Shown here one piece after another: positions 30,104 through 38,172 of a stretch of DNA of 64,000 nucleotides. Under the pieces are notes generated by a model. The model made no database searches. It was not told where the DNA came from and saw only the letters and a program-made list of their open reading frames with translations. Source of the stretch: Catellatospora sp. KI3 (GTDB lineage Bacteria > Actinomycetota > Actinomycetes > Mycobacteriales > Micromonosporaceae). Position numbers and translations under genes: made by a program. Each line of letters begins with the position of its first letter. Position 1 is the first letter of the stretch. Where the stretch lies: the NCBI RefSeq assembly GCF_029948125.1, contig NZ_JASAMB010000002.1:186001-250000 (forward strand), written 5' to 3'.

Positions 30104-31542
30104 GGGCGGCGTACCGGGTCGCGCAGGTCAGGGCGGCCGAGCAGGCGCTCATCCCGACGCTGCCGCCGGACACGCTGATGCTGCGGGCGGCCGCCGGGCT
30201 CGCGCGCCGCTGCCAGGTCACCCTGCGCGACCAGGGCCGGGTGTACGGCTCCAGCGTGCTGCTCCTGGTCGGCCCCGGCGACAACGGCGGCGACGCCCTG
30301 CACGCGGGCGCGATGCTGGCCCGCCTCGGCGTGTCCGTCCGCGCGCTGCTCGCCGACCCGGCCCGCGCCCACGCGGGCGGGCTGGCCGCGCTGCGCGCCG
30401 CGGGCGGGCGCACCGTCACCGACTGGCCCGGCCGGACCGACCTGATCGTGGACGGGCTCGTCGGCATCGGCGCCACCGGCGCCCTGCGCGGCAGCGCCCT
30501 GACGCTGGTCGAGCGCCTGGCCCTGCTCGACCCCCGGCCGCCGGTCATCGCCGTCGACGTCCCGTCCGGGGTCGACGTGGACACCGGCGACGTGCCCGGC
30601 AACGCCGTACGCGCCGACGTCACCGTCACGTTCGGCTGCCTCAAGCCCGCCCACGTCGTCGGCCCCGCCGCCGGGTACGCCGGCCAGGTCGAGGTGGTCG
30701 ACATCGGGCTGCGGCCGTGGCTGCACGGCGACCCGGCGCTGCGGGTGGCCGAAGCCGCCGACATCGCCGCCTGGTGGCCGCGGGCCGACGCCGGGTCCGA
30801 CAAGTACACCCGGGGCGTGGTCGGCCTCGCGACCGGCTCGCCCGGGTACCCCGGCGCCGCGCTGCTGTCGGTCTCGGGGGCGCTCGCCGGACCCACCGGG
30901 CTGGTCCGCTACGCCGGAGCCGCGCACCAGATCGTCGTACCCGCGCATCCGAGCGTGATCGGCTCGGCCCGGGTCGCCGACGCGGGCCGGGTCCAGGCCT
31001 GGGCCTGCGGCAGCGGCCTCGGCACCGACGAGCGCGCACAGGGTGAGCTGCGGTCGGTGCTGGCCGCGCCCGTGCCCGCGGTGCTCGACGCCGACGCGAT
31101 CACCATGCTGGTCGACGGGACCATGTCCGGCGAGCTGCGGCGGCGCGACGCCCCCACGGTGCTAACCCCGCACGACCGGGAGTACGCGCGGCTGGCCGGG
31201 GAGGACCCCGGGCCGGACCGCGTCGCGGCGGCGCAGAAGCTGGCCGCGTGGACCCGCTCGGTGGTGCTGCTGAAGGGCGACCGGACCGTGGTCGCCGGGC
31301 CGGCGGGGGAGGCGTGGGTCAACCCGACCGGCAGCCCCGCGCTGGCCACCGGCGGCACCGGGGACGTGCTGGCCGGGCTGCTCGGCTCGCTGCTGGCCGC
31401 CGGGCTGCCCGCGGTACGGGCGGCGGTCGCGGCCGCGTACGTGCACGGCCTGGCCGGTCGCGAAGCGGCCCGCTCCGGCCCCGTCACCTCGCCCGACGTC
31501 GCCGCCGCCCTCCGCCCCACCCTCGCCGCCCTCCTCGGGTAG
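30100..31542 (+). CDS. nnr: Bifunctional NAD(P)H-hydrate epimerase/dehydratase (Nnr)
   Basis: 480-residue fusion that repairs hydrated NAD(P)H. About 1-205 is the YjeF-N epimerase domain ([66 protein letters not shown]). About 215-480 is the ADP/ATP-dependent dehydratase, ribokinase fold ([47 protein letters not shown]). The GTG start overlaps acpS, the usual acpS-nnr pairing. Family 1 repeat copy B follows 36 bp after the stop. Confidence 0.95.
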   Translation: MRAAYRVAQVRAAEQALIPTLPPDTLMLRAAAGLARRCQVTLRDQGRVYGSSVLLLVGPGDNGGDALHAGAMLARLGVSVRALLADPARAHAGGLAALRAAGGRTVTDWPGRTDLIVDGLVGIGATGALRGSALTLVERLALLDPRPPVIAVDVPSGVDVDTGDVPGNAVRADVTVTFGCLKPAHVVGPAAGYAGQVEVVDIGLRPWLHGDPALRVAEAADIAAWWPRADAGSDKYTRGVVGLATGSPGYPGAALLSVSGALAGPTGLVRYAGAAHQIVVPAHPSVIGSARVADAGRVQAWACGSGLGTDERAQGELRSVLAAPVPAVLDADAITMLVDGTMSGELRRRDAPTVLTPHDREYARLAGEDPGPDRVAAAQKLAAWTRSVVLLKGDRTVVAGPAGEAWVNPTGSPALATGGTGDVLAGLLGSLLAAGLPAVRAAVAAAYVHGLAGREAARSGPVTSPDVAAALRPTLAALLG

Positions 31543-31578
31543 TCCCGCGCGGGCGCGCGGGGCGGGCGGCCAAGATCC

Positions 31579-31642
31579 GTGCAGTTTCGGGGAAAGTGCT
31601 CGAATGCAGGCCAAGATTCCTGCACTTTCCCCGAAACTGCAG
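31579..31642. repeat. Family 1 palindromic repeat, copy B (64 bp)
   Basis: Same arms as copy A, with centre GAATGCAGGCCAAGATTC. A left-flank extension GCGGCCAAGATCC (from about 31566) matches, in inverted orientation, the right flank of copy C. It lies 55 bp before the DUF559 gene. Confidence 0.92.
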
Positions 31643-31697
31643 CGGGGTTATCCACAGGGGTGGATGGGGGGACGGCGGGCGGGGGAGGGTACGGGGT

Positions 31698-32597
31698 GTG
31701 TCGCGTACTCCGAGGCGCCCGCAGCAACTGGTCGGGCACATCTTCTCCGCCGCCGAGGTCATCTCGTCCGGCATCCTCACCAGGGGCGAGCTGCGCAGCA
31801 AGGCGTGGCGGCCGCTGTTCCGCGGCGTCTACGCCGACGCCCGCACCACCTTCTCGCACGAGGCCCGGTGCCGGGCCGCGGTCCGCTGGCTGCTCCCGCC
31901 CCGGGCGGTGATCGCCGGCCGCTCCGCCGCCGCGGTCCACGGCGGACCGGAGCCCGCCGACGGAGATCCGGTCGACGTGCTCATCCCGCCCGGCCACCGC
32001 TTCGGGCCGGTGCACGGCATCCGCGTGCACACCGCGGACATGGCCGACGACGAGGTGGTCGGGTTCCCGCGGCTCACCGTCACCTCGCCCCTGCGCACCT
32101 GCTGGGACCTAACCCAGTGGTACGACCTCGTCGAGGCCGTGGTCCAGGTCGACGCCCTGCTCGGACTCGGCGCGGTCAAGCCCGCCGAACTGGCCGAGGA
32201 GTCAGCGCGCCGGCTCGAACGCCGGGGCGGGCGCCGCTTCGCGGCGGTGACCGGCCTGGCCGACGGCGGAGCAGCGTCGCCGCCGGAGTCGCGCACCCGC
32301 GTCGGCCTGGTGCTCGCGGGCCTACCCCGCCCGGTCACCCAGCACGTCATCGACGCCGCCGGCCGCTTCGTCGCCCGGGTGGATCTGGCCTGGCCGAGGT
32401 ACCGGGTCGCGGTCGAGTACGACGGCGTCTGGCACGCGCGGACCGACCAGTTCCACCGCGACCGGCGGCGGCTCAACGACCTCGTCGGCCAGGACTGGAT
32501 CGTCCTGCACCTCACCGCCCACCGCCTGCGCACCGACTTCGCGGGCTTCGTCGCCGAGGTCGCCCACGCCCTCACCGTCCGCGGCTGGCACCGATGA
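31698..32597 (+). CDS. AbiEi-like winged-helix plus DUF559 (Vsr-like nuclease-fold) protein
   Basis: 299 residues. The N-terminal ~75 match the AbiEi N-terminal winged helix (SAAEVISSGILTRGELRSKA; WRPLFRGVYADAR). The C-terminal ~100 match DUF559, a PD-(D/E)XK/Vsr-like fold (RVDLAWPRYRVAVEYDGVWH, then QFHRDRRRLNDLVGQDWIVL) with candidate catalytic Asp/Glu in VDLAWP and VEYDG. GTG start with GGGGGAGG upstream. Such proteins are common, often multicopy, in actinobacteria and lack a proven role; a DNA-acting defence or toxin-related function is inference. It is bracketed by inverted copies B and C of family 1. Confidence 0.82.
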   Translation: MSRTPRRPQQLVGHIFSAAEVISSGILTRGELRSKAWRPLFRGVYADARTTFSHEARCRAAVRWLLPPRAVIAGRSAAAVHGGPEPADGDPVDVLIPPGHRFGPVHGIRVHTADMADDEVVGFPRLTVTSPLRTCWDLTQWYDLVEAVVQVDALLGLGAVKPAELAEESARRLERRGGRRFAAVTGLADGGAASPPESRTRVGLVLAGLPRPVTQHVIDAAGRFVARVDLAWPRYRVAVEYDGVWHARTDQFHRDRRRLNDLVGQDWIVLHLTAHRLRTDFAGFVAEVAHALTVRGWHR

Positions 32598-32638
32598 CCG
32601 CGGCCGACGCGCGGTGGGTGGGTCCGGGCCGTGGGCGT

Positions 32639-32702
32639 GTGCAGTTTCGGGGAAAGTGCAGGAATCTTGGCCCGCATTCGTGCACTTTCCCCGAAACTGC
32701 AC
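32639..32702. repeat. Family 1 palindromic repeat, copy C (64 bp, inverted relative to B)
   Basis: The asymmetric centre (GAATCTTGGCCCGCATTC) reads as in B and E only on the opposite strand. The right flank CGATCTTGGCGCGG extends the match to B's left flank. It lies 41 bp after the DUF559 stop and 73 bp after the convergent tsaE stop. Confidence 0.92.
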
Positions 32703-32775
32703 CGATCTTGGCGCGGCACCGCGCGTGGCGTGGCGCGTGATCGTGGCGTGGCGCGCCCGCACTGCCCGGGTGCGG

Positions 32776-33252
32776 TCAGGCGGGGGTGAGGGTGGAGAGG
32801 CGGGTGGGCCAGGTGCCGCCGTGGGGGATGAGGGCCACCTCGCGGGTGTCGTCGGGGTGGCGGGTGATGCGTACCTCGAGGTGGGAGTCGGCGAGCTGCT
32901 CGACCATCCCCTCCCCCCACTCCACCAGCGTGACCGAGTCGTCGACCGACGCGTCGAGGTCGAGGTCGTCGACCTGGGCGCGCGGGTCGGTCATGGCGCC
33001 CAGCCGGTACGCGTCGACGTGCACCATCGGCAGGCTGCCCCCGGCGGCCCGGTCCGGCCGGTGCACGCGGGCGATGACGAAGGTCGGCGAGGTGACCGCG
33101 CCCTGTACGCGCAGGCCCTGGCCGACGCCCTGGGCGAGCGCCGTCTTGCCCGCGCCGAGCGGTCCGCTGAGCACCACCAGGTCGCCGGCCTGCAGCACCT
33201 CGGCCAGGCGGACGCCGAAGGCGCGGGTGTCGTCGGCGGTGGGAAGGATCAT
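32776..33252 (-). CDS. tsaE: tRNA threonylcarbamoyladenosine biosynthesis ATPase TsaE
   Basis: 158-residue P-loop ATPase supporting TsaB-TsaD in t6A37 formation on ANN-decoding tRNAs. Walker A is SGPLGAGKTALAQGVG, followed by TSPTFVIARVH, VHVDAYRLG and LVEWGEGM. The ATG at 33252 overlaps the stop of the upstream hydrolase gene. Its partners tsaB and tsaD lie on the opposite strand about 2.4 kb away. Confidence 0.95.
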   Translation of the reverse strand: MILPTADDTRAFGVRLAEVLQAGDLVVLSGPLGAGKTALAQGVGQGLRVQGAVTSPTFVIARVHRPDRAAGGSLPMVHVDAYRLGAMTDPRAQVDDLDLDASVDDSVTLVEWGEGMVEQLADSHLEVRITRHPDDTREVALIPHGGTWPTRLSTLTPA

Positions 33253-34406
33253 TTCTGCTCCAGCTCGTCCAGGAAGTCGATGAGCGCGGCGTTGACCTCG
33301 GGCGCGTGCTCCAGCATGGTCACGTGGCCGCTGTCGGGGATGATCACGAGCTTGGCGTGCGGCAGCAGGCGGCAGATCTCCTCGGAGTGCGCCTGCGGGG
33401 TGATCATGTCGCAGTCGCCGCAGATGACCAGCACGGGCACCCGGTTGAGGGCGCGCAGCGCGGGGTAGCGGGCGTGGCTGTTGATGGTGCGCAGGTAGCG
33501 GGCGACGGTCTCGGTGGTGGTGCGCGAGTTCATCTGCTCCACGTACGACACCAGGGCCGGGCTGGGCTTGTCGCCGCCGAAGCCGTACCGGCGGGTGAGC
33601 AGCCAGGCGAGGTCGGTGCTGGCCTGCCGGGCCTTGTCTATCATCGGGCCGGTGATCCGGGCCGCCCCGGTGAGCAGCCCGAGCAGCGGCCCGCTGGTGC
33701 GGTTGATGATGGCGGGCAGGCCGTAGAAGCCGCCCTGGCCGTCGATCTGGCCGCCGGAGGTGGCGATGAGCACCGTGCCGACGACGCGGTCGACGAACAT
33801 CTCGGGGTGCTGCTCGGCGAAGGCCATGATGGCCATGCCGCCCATGGAGTGGCCGACGAGGACGATCGGGCCGGTGGGGACGGTCGACTTGATCACGTCG
33901 TACAGCGCCTCGCCGAGGGCGGGCAGCTCGTACTCGCCGTCGGGCATGGTGCCGGAGAGGCCGTGGCCGGGCTGGTCGTAGAAGACCATCCGGTGCTCGC
34001 CGAGCCGGTCCAGGGCCTGCCGCTGGAAGTGGAAGGTGCCCTGGTCCAGGCAGAAGCCGTGGACGAAGACGAGGGTCGGGGCGGTCGGGTCGGTCGGGTG
34101 GAGCTCGACGGCGACGCCGTCGACCGGTTCGACGATCTCGACGTGCAGTTCGGTGCCGTCGGCCGTGGTGACGGTGGTGAACTCGTCGTACGGCAGCCGC
34201 CCGAAGGGCTCGTTGGCGTACGGGTCGGTCTCGGTCTTCTGGGTCCGCCGCACCACCAGGCGCTCGACGGCGATGCCCGCGGCGACTCCGGCGGCGGCGA
34301 CGCCGACGACCGCGCCGATCACCCCGGCGCGGCGGCGCCCGGTGGAGGGTGCCTTGTCGGCCTTGCCGGCGGTCTTGACGTCCGAAGGGGAAGACGTGCT
34401 GCTCAT
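33249..34406 (-). CDS. Membrane-anchored alpha/beta hydrolase
   Basis: 385 residues with a Lys/Ser-rich N-terminus and one hydrophobic helix at about 28-48 (AGVIGAVVGVAAAGVAAGIA), then an alpha/beta-hydrolase domain. The oxyanion region is VFVHGFCLDQGTFHF, the nucleophile elbow LVGHSMGGMAIMAF, the acid site ICGDCDMITPQAHSE and the catalytic His PDSGHVTMLEH. Sits between alr and tsaE with ATGA overlaps on both sides. Substrate unknown. Confidence 0.9.
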   Translation of the reverse strand: MSSTSSPSDVKTAGKADKAPSTGRRRAGVIGAVVGVAAAGVAAGIAVERLVVRRTQKTETDPYANEPFGRLPYDEFTTVTTADGTELHVEIVEPVDGVAVELHPTDPTAPTLVFVHGFCLDQGTFHFQRQALDRLGEHRMVFYDQPGHGLSGTMPDGEYELPALGEALYDVIKSTVPTGPIVLVGHSMGGMAIMAFAEQHPEMFVDRVVGTVLIATSGGQIDGQGGFYGLPAIINRTSGPLLGLLTGAARITGPMIDKARQASTDLAWLLTRRYGFGGDKPSPALVSYVEQMNSRTTTETVARYLRTINSHARYPALRALNRVPVLVICGDCDMITPQAHSEEICRLLPHAKLVIIPDSGHVTMLEHAPEVNAALIDFLDELEQK

Positions 34407-35542
34407 GACGAGGAACCACCTCGGTAGACCCGGGGGACCCGGACGCTGCCGAACCGGGTGACGATCTCGTAGTTGATGGTGCCCACGGCGTCGGCCCAGT
34501 CGTCGGCGGTCGGCTCGCCGCGGTCACCGGGCCCGAACAGCACGACCTCGTCGCCGATGGCCACCTCGGTGTCGCCGACGTCGACCACGAACTGGTCCAT
34601 GCAGACCCGGCCGGAGATGGTGAACCGGGCGCCGTTGAGCTGCACCGGCCCGCTGTTGGAGGCGTGCCGGGGCACGCCGTCGGCGTAGCCGAGCGGCACC
34701 AGCGCCACGGTGGTGTCGCGGCTGGTGGTGTACGTGTGGCCGTACGAGATGCCCTGCCCGGCGGCCAGCCGCTTGGCCAGCAGCACCCGGGCGTGCGCGG
34801 TCATCGCCGGGCGCAGCGCGGCCCGGATGGCGGGGTCGTCGACGGGGGACAGGCCGTACACGGCGATGCCGGGGCGGACCAGGTCGAAGTGGGTGTCGGG
34901 GCGGGTCAGCACCGCGGCGGAGTTGGCGATGTGGCGCAGCTGCGGCGTGACGCCGAGCCGCTGGGCCGTGTCGAGCGCCTCGGTGAACGCGGCCAGCTGC
35001 AGGTCGGTGGTTTCGTGGCCGGGCGCGTCGGCGTAGACGAAGTGGCTCCAGATGCCGACGATCTCTACCAGGCCGTCGGCCTGCGCCTTGGCGGCGGCCT
35101 CGACCAGCTGCGGCCACTCCAGCGAGGTGGCGCCGCCCCGGGACAGGCCAGTGTCGATCTTGAGGTGGACGCGGGCGGTGCGGCCGGACTCGCGCGCGCC
35201 CCCGAGCACCGCGGCCAGGTGCGTCCGCCCGGCGACGCTGAGGTCGACGTCGCGCTCGATGGCGCGGGCCAGCGGCTGGCCGGGCAGCCACAGCCAGGAC
35301 AGGACCGGTGCCGTGATCATCGCGTCGCGCAGGGCGAAGGCCTCTTCGAGGGTGCACACGCCGAGCCACTCGGCGCCCCCGGCCAGGGCCGCGCGGGCGG
35401 AGGCGACCATGCCGTGGCCGTATCCGTCGCCCTTGACCACCGCCATGACCCGGGCCGTCGTACGCGACCGCAGCGTGCGCACGTTCGCGCTGATCGCGTC
35501 GAGGTCCACCAGGACCTGGGACTGTGCGTCGGCCTGCCACAT
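34403..35542 (-). CDS. alr: Alanine racemase
   Basis: 379-residue PLP-dependent enzyme making D-alanine for peptidoglycan. PLP lysine in AVVKGDGYGHG, HLKIDTGLSRGG, RPGIAVYGLSP, the catalytic Tyr region GISYGHTYTT, and GRVCMDQFVVDVGD. The ATG at 35542 gives the usual length; longer in-frame starts run through a low-quality stretch. First gene of alr-hydrolase-tsaE, divergent from tsaB with a 96-bp shared promoter region. Confidence 0.96.
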   Translation of the reverse strand: MWQADAQSQVLVDLDAISANVRTLRSRTTARVMAVVKGDGYGHGMVASARAALAGGAEWLGVCTLEEAFALRDAMITAPVLSWLWLPGQPLARAIERDVDLSVAGRTHLAAVLGGARESGRTARVHLKIDTGLSRGGATSLEWPQLVEAAAKAQADGLVEIVGIWSHFVYADAPGHETTDLQLAAFTEALDTAQRLGVTPQLRHIANSAAVLTRPDTHFDLVRPGIAVYGLSPVDDPAIRAALRPAMTAHARVLLAKRLAAGQGISYGHTYTTSRDTTVALVPLGYADGVPRHASNSGPVQLNGARFTISGRVCMDQFVVDVGDTEVAIGDEVVLFGPGDRGEPTADDWADAVGTINYEIVTRFGSVRVPRVYRGGSSS

Positions 35543-35638
35543 GCGTACCAGCCTACCCAGCAGTACCCCGCCCGCCCCGGCGGCACAGCGACCCCCGCGC
35601 TCAATGGGACACGAAGGCGGAGACAGTAGGGTGGAGGG

Positions 35639-36352
35639 GTGTTGGTGCTGGTGGTGGATACGGCTACGCCTGCGGTGACGGCGGCGCTGGTGGAGGTCGG
35701 TTCGGACGCGGTCCGGCTGGTGGGTGCGCGGGCGGCGGTGGACGGGCGGGCGCACGGCGAGCTGCTCGCGCCGCAGGTCGACGCGGTGCTCGCCGAGGCC
35801 GGGGTCAAGCCCCGCGACCTGGGTGCGGTGGTGGCCGGGGTCGGCCCCGGGCCGTTCACCGGGCTGCGGGTGGGGCTGATGACGGCCGCGGTGTTCCAGG
35901 CCGGGCTCGGCATTCCGGCGTACGGCGTGTGCACGCTCGACGCGCTCGGCGCCCGTACCGGCGGAAAAGCACTGGTCGCGACCGACGCCCGGCGCCGTGA
36001 GGTCTACTGGGCCGTCTACGCCGACGGCAGCCCGCTGACCGGCCCGGCCGTCGACAAGCCCGCCGACATCGCCGACCGGCTGACCACGTACGGCGTGACC
36101 ACCGCCGTCGGCGAGGGCGCGCAGCGCTACGCCGACGTGCTCGGGATCACACCCGGCGCCGCCCTCTACCCGGATCCGCTGGCCCTGGCCGAGCTGGCCG
36201 CCGAGCGCATCCGCGCCAAGGCGCCGACCGAGCCGCTGACGCCGCTGTATCTGCGGCGGCCGGACGCGGTCGAACCGGCGGCCCGCAAGGCCGCGCTGTC
36301 GCCCGCCGAGCAGTCGGAGGCCGGTGCCAAGCTCCCCGCGGGCCGCCGATGA
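35639..36352 (+). CDS. tsaB: t6A biosynthesis protein TsaB
   Basis: 237-residue ASKHA-fold partner of TsaD. VLVVDTATPAVTAAL at the N-terminus and GVGPGPFTGLRVGLMTA are diagnostic. The GTG start follows GTGGAGG. Its stop overlaps the rimI start (ATGA at 36349-36352), beginning tsaB-rimI-tsaD. Confidence 0.94.
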   Translation: MLVLVVDTATPAVTAALVEVGSDAVRLVGARAAVDGRAHGELLAPQVDAVLAEAGVKPRDLGAVVAGVGPGPFTGLRVGLMTAAVFQAGLGIPAYGVCTLDALGARTGGKALVATDARRREVYWAVYADGSPLTGPAVDKPADIADRLTTYGVTTAVGEGAQRYADVLGITPGAALYPDPLALAELAAERIRAKAPTEPLTPLYLRRPDAVEPAARKAALSPAEQSEAGAKLPAGRR

Positions 36353-36789
36353 AGATCGACCGGCTCCGGTGGTGGCAGATCCAGGAGCTGCTGCCGATCG
36401 AGAGCGACCTGTTCGGCGCCGAGCAGTGGTCCGCGCCGATGTTCTGGAACGAGCTGGCCAACGGCCACCACTACCTGATCGCCGTCGACGACGACGGCAG
36501 CGTGCTCGGCTACGGCGGCCTCGCGGTCGGGCAGGATGAGGGCTGGGTCAACAACATCGCGGTACGCCGCGACGCGCAGCGGCGCGGCATCGGCCGGGCC
36601 CTGCTGGAGGCGCTGCTGGCCGAGGGCCGCCGCCACCACGTCAAGCAGGTGCTGCTGGAGGTCGCCGCCGACAACGCGGCGGCGCAGCGGCTCTACGCCG
36701 GGCACGGCTTCGAGGTGATCGGGGTGCGCCGCGGCTACTACCAGCCCAGCAACACCGACGCCCTGGTGATGAGACGGGACGAAGACTGA
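36349..36789 (+). CDS. rimI: Ribosomal protein S18 alanine N-acetyltransferase RimI
   Basis: 146-residue GNAT acetyltransferase that acetylates the N-terminus of ribosomal protein S18. The acetyl-CoA loop is [18 protein letters not shown], followed by [20 protein letters not shown] and a C-terminal [17 protein letters not shown]. Conventional position between tsaB and tsaD. Confidence 0.93.
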   Translation: MKIDRLRWWQIQELLPIESDLFGAEQWSAPMFWNELANGHHYLIAVDDDGSVLGYGGLAVGQDEGWVNNIAVRRDAQRRGIGRALLEALLAEGRRHHVKQVLLEVAADNAAAQRLYAGHGFEVIGVRRGYYQPSNTDALVMRRDED

Positions 36790-36791
36790 GC

Positions 36792-37841
36792 ATGACGATT
36801 ACTGAACCGCTGGTGCTCGGCATCGAGAGCAGCTGCGACGAGACCGGCGTCGGCATCGTGCGCGGGCACACGCTGCTCGCCGACGCGCTCGCCTCCAGCG
36901 TGGACGAGCACGCCCGCTTCGGCGGCGTGGTGCCCGAGGTGGCCAGCCGGGCGCACCTGGAGGCGCTGGTGCCGACGCTGCACCGGGCCCTGGACGAGGC
37001 CGGGGTGACCCTGGCCGACATCGACGCCATCGCGGTGACCGCCGGGCCGGGCCTGGCCGGGGCGCTGCTGGTCGGCGTGGCCGGGGCCAAGGGCCTCGCG
37101 CTGGCCGCCGAGAAGCCGATCTACGGGGTGAACCACCTGGCCGCGCACGTCGCCGTGGACACCCTGGAGCACGGGCCGCTGCCCGAGCCCGCGATCGCGC
37201 TGCTGGTCTCCGGCGGGCACTCCTCACTGCTGCGGGTGGACAACCTGGCCAAGGGCGTGACACCGCTGGGCGCGACCATCGACGACGCGGCCGGGGAGGC
37301 GTTCGACAAGGTGGCCCGGCTGCTGGGCATGCCCTTCCCCGGCGGCCCGCCGATCGACCGCGCCGCCCGCGACGGCGACCCGCTGTCGATCAGCTTCCCG
37401 CGCGGCCTGACCGGCCCGCGCGACCTGGTCGAGCACCGGTTCGACTTCTCCTTCTCGGGGTTGAAGACCGCGGTCGCGCGCTGGGTCGAGGCGCGGGAGC
37501 GCTCGGGCGAGCCGGTGCCGGTCAACGACGTGGCCGCCGCCTTCCAGGACGCGGTCTGCGACGTGCTCACCATGAAGGCGATCGACGCCTGCCGGGCCGA
37601 GGGCATCGAGACCCTGGTGCTGGGCGGCGGCGTGGCGGCGAACTCGCGGCTGAAGGTGATGGCGGCCGAGCGCGCCGCCAAGTACGGCATCACCGTGCGC
37701 GTACCGCGGCCGAAGCTGTGCACCGACAACGGGGCCATGGTGGCCGCCCTCGGCTCGCATCTGGTGGCCGCCGGAGCCCGTCCGTCCAAGCTGGACTTCC
37801 CGGCCGACTCCGCCATGCCGCTGACGGTCGTGGGAGTGTAG
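36792..37841 (+). CDS. tsaD: tRNA N6-adenosine threonylcarbamoyltransferase TsaD
   Basis: 349-residue Kae1/Qri7 protein that transfers the threonylcarbamoyl group to A37. [28 protein letters not shown], metal-binding [23 protein letters not shown] and [13 protein letters not shown] are visible, with metal/nucleotide residues in CTDNGAMVA. With TsaB and TsaE here, only TsaC/Sua5 is missing from the window. Confidence 0.97.
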   Translation: MTITEPLVLGIESSCDETGVGIVRGHTLLADALASSVDEHARFGGVVPEVASRAHLEALVPTLHRALDEAGVTLADIDAIAVTAGPGLAGALLVGVAGAKGLALAAEKPIYGVNHLAAHVAVDTLEHGPLPEPAIALLVSGGHSSLLRVDNLAKGVTPLGATIDDAAGEAFDKVARLLGMPFPGGPPIDRAARDGDPLSISFPRGLTGPRDLVEHRFDFSFSGLKTAVARWVEARERSGEPVPVNDVAAAFQDAVCDVLTMKAIDACRAEGIETLVLGGGVAANSRLKVMAAERAAKYGITVRVPRPKLCTDNGAMVAALGSHLVAAGARPSKLDFPADSAMPLTVVGV

Positions 37842-37867
37842 CTTTGCCCGATGCCGGGGACGACGAA

Positions 37868-38122
37868 GTGATCGTGCGGATGTGGGAGGTGCGCGCCTAC
37901 CCGCGCACCTTCACCGACCTGCTGAACTGGGTGTGCGACGTGGCGGTGCCGCGGTTGGAGGTCGAGCCCCGGCATGTCGCCAGCGAGGTCTTCTCCTCCA
38001 CCGATCTGCGCGTGGTGGTGATCTCCCGCTGGCGCGGCGAGCCGATGGACCTGGCCGCCCCGCCGGACGGGCTGGCCGCGCGCTCGCCGCACGTCTGGGA
38101 CTTCAGCCCGGTCGACCGGTAA
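37868..38122 (+). CDS. Small conserved-looking hypothetical after tsaD
   Basis: 84 residues from GTG 37868, with GGGGA upstream; nearby in-frame GTG 37874 and ATG 37880 are alternatives. The sequence looks genuinely coding (MWEVRAYPRTFTDLLNWVCD; LEVEPRHVASEVFSSTDLRV; VVISRWRGEP) with an alpha-beta pattern reminiscent of antibiotic-monooxygenase-type dimeric barrels, but too weak to assign. Probably the last gene of the tsaB operon. Confidence 0.68.
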   Translation: MIVRMWEVRAYPRTFTDLLNWVCDVAVPRLEVEPRHVASEVFSSTDLRVVVISRWRGEPMDLAAPPDGLAARSPHVWDFSPVDR

Positions 38123-38172
38123 CCGCAGCTCACGGCGTGTTGTTTGGCAAGGGGCCGTGATCCGGCCATCCT

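Noticed and set aside
31579-32702. Insertion sequence or transposon with target duplications
   Set aside because: No transposase is present, and no direct duplication was found at the outer edges of copies B and C or of the other copies; only the inverted-repeat architecture is claimed.
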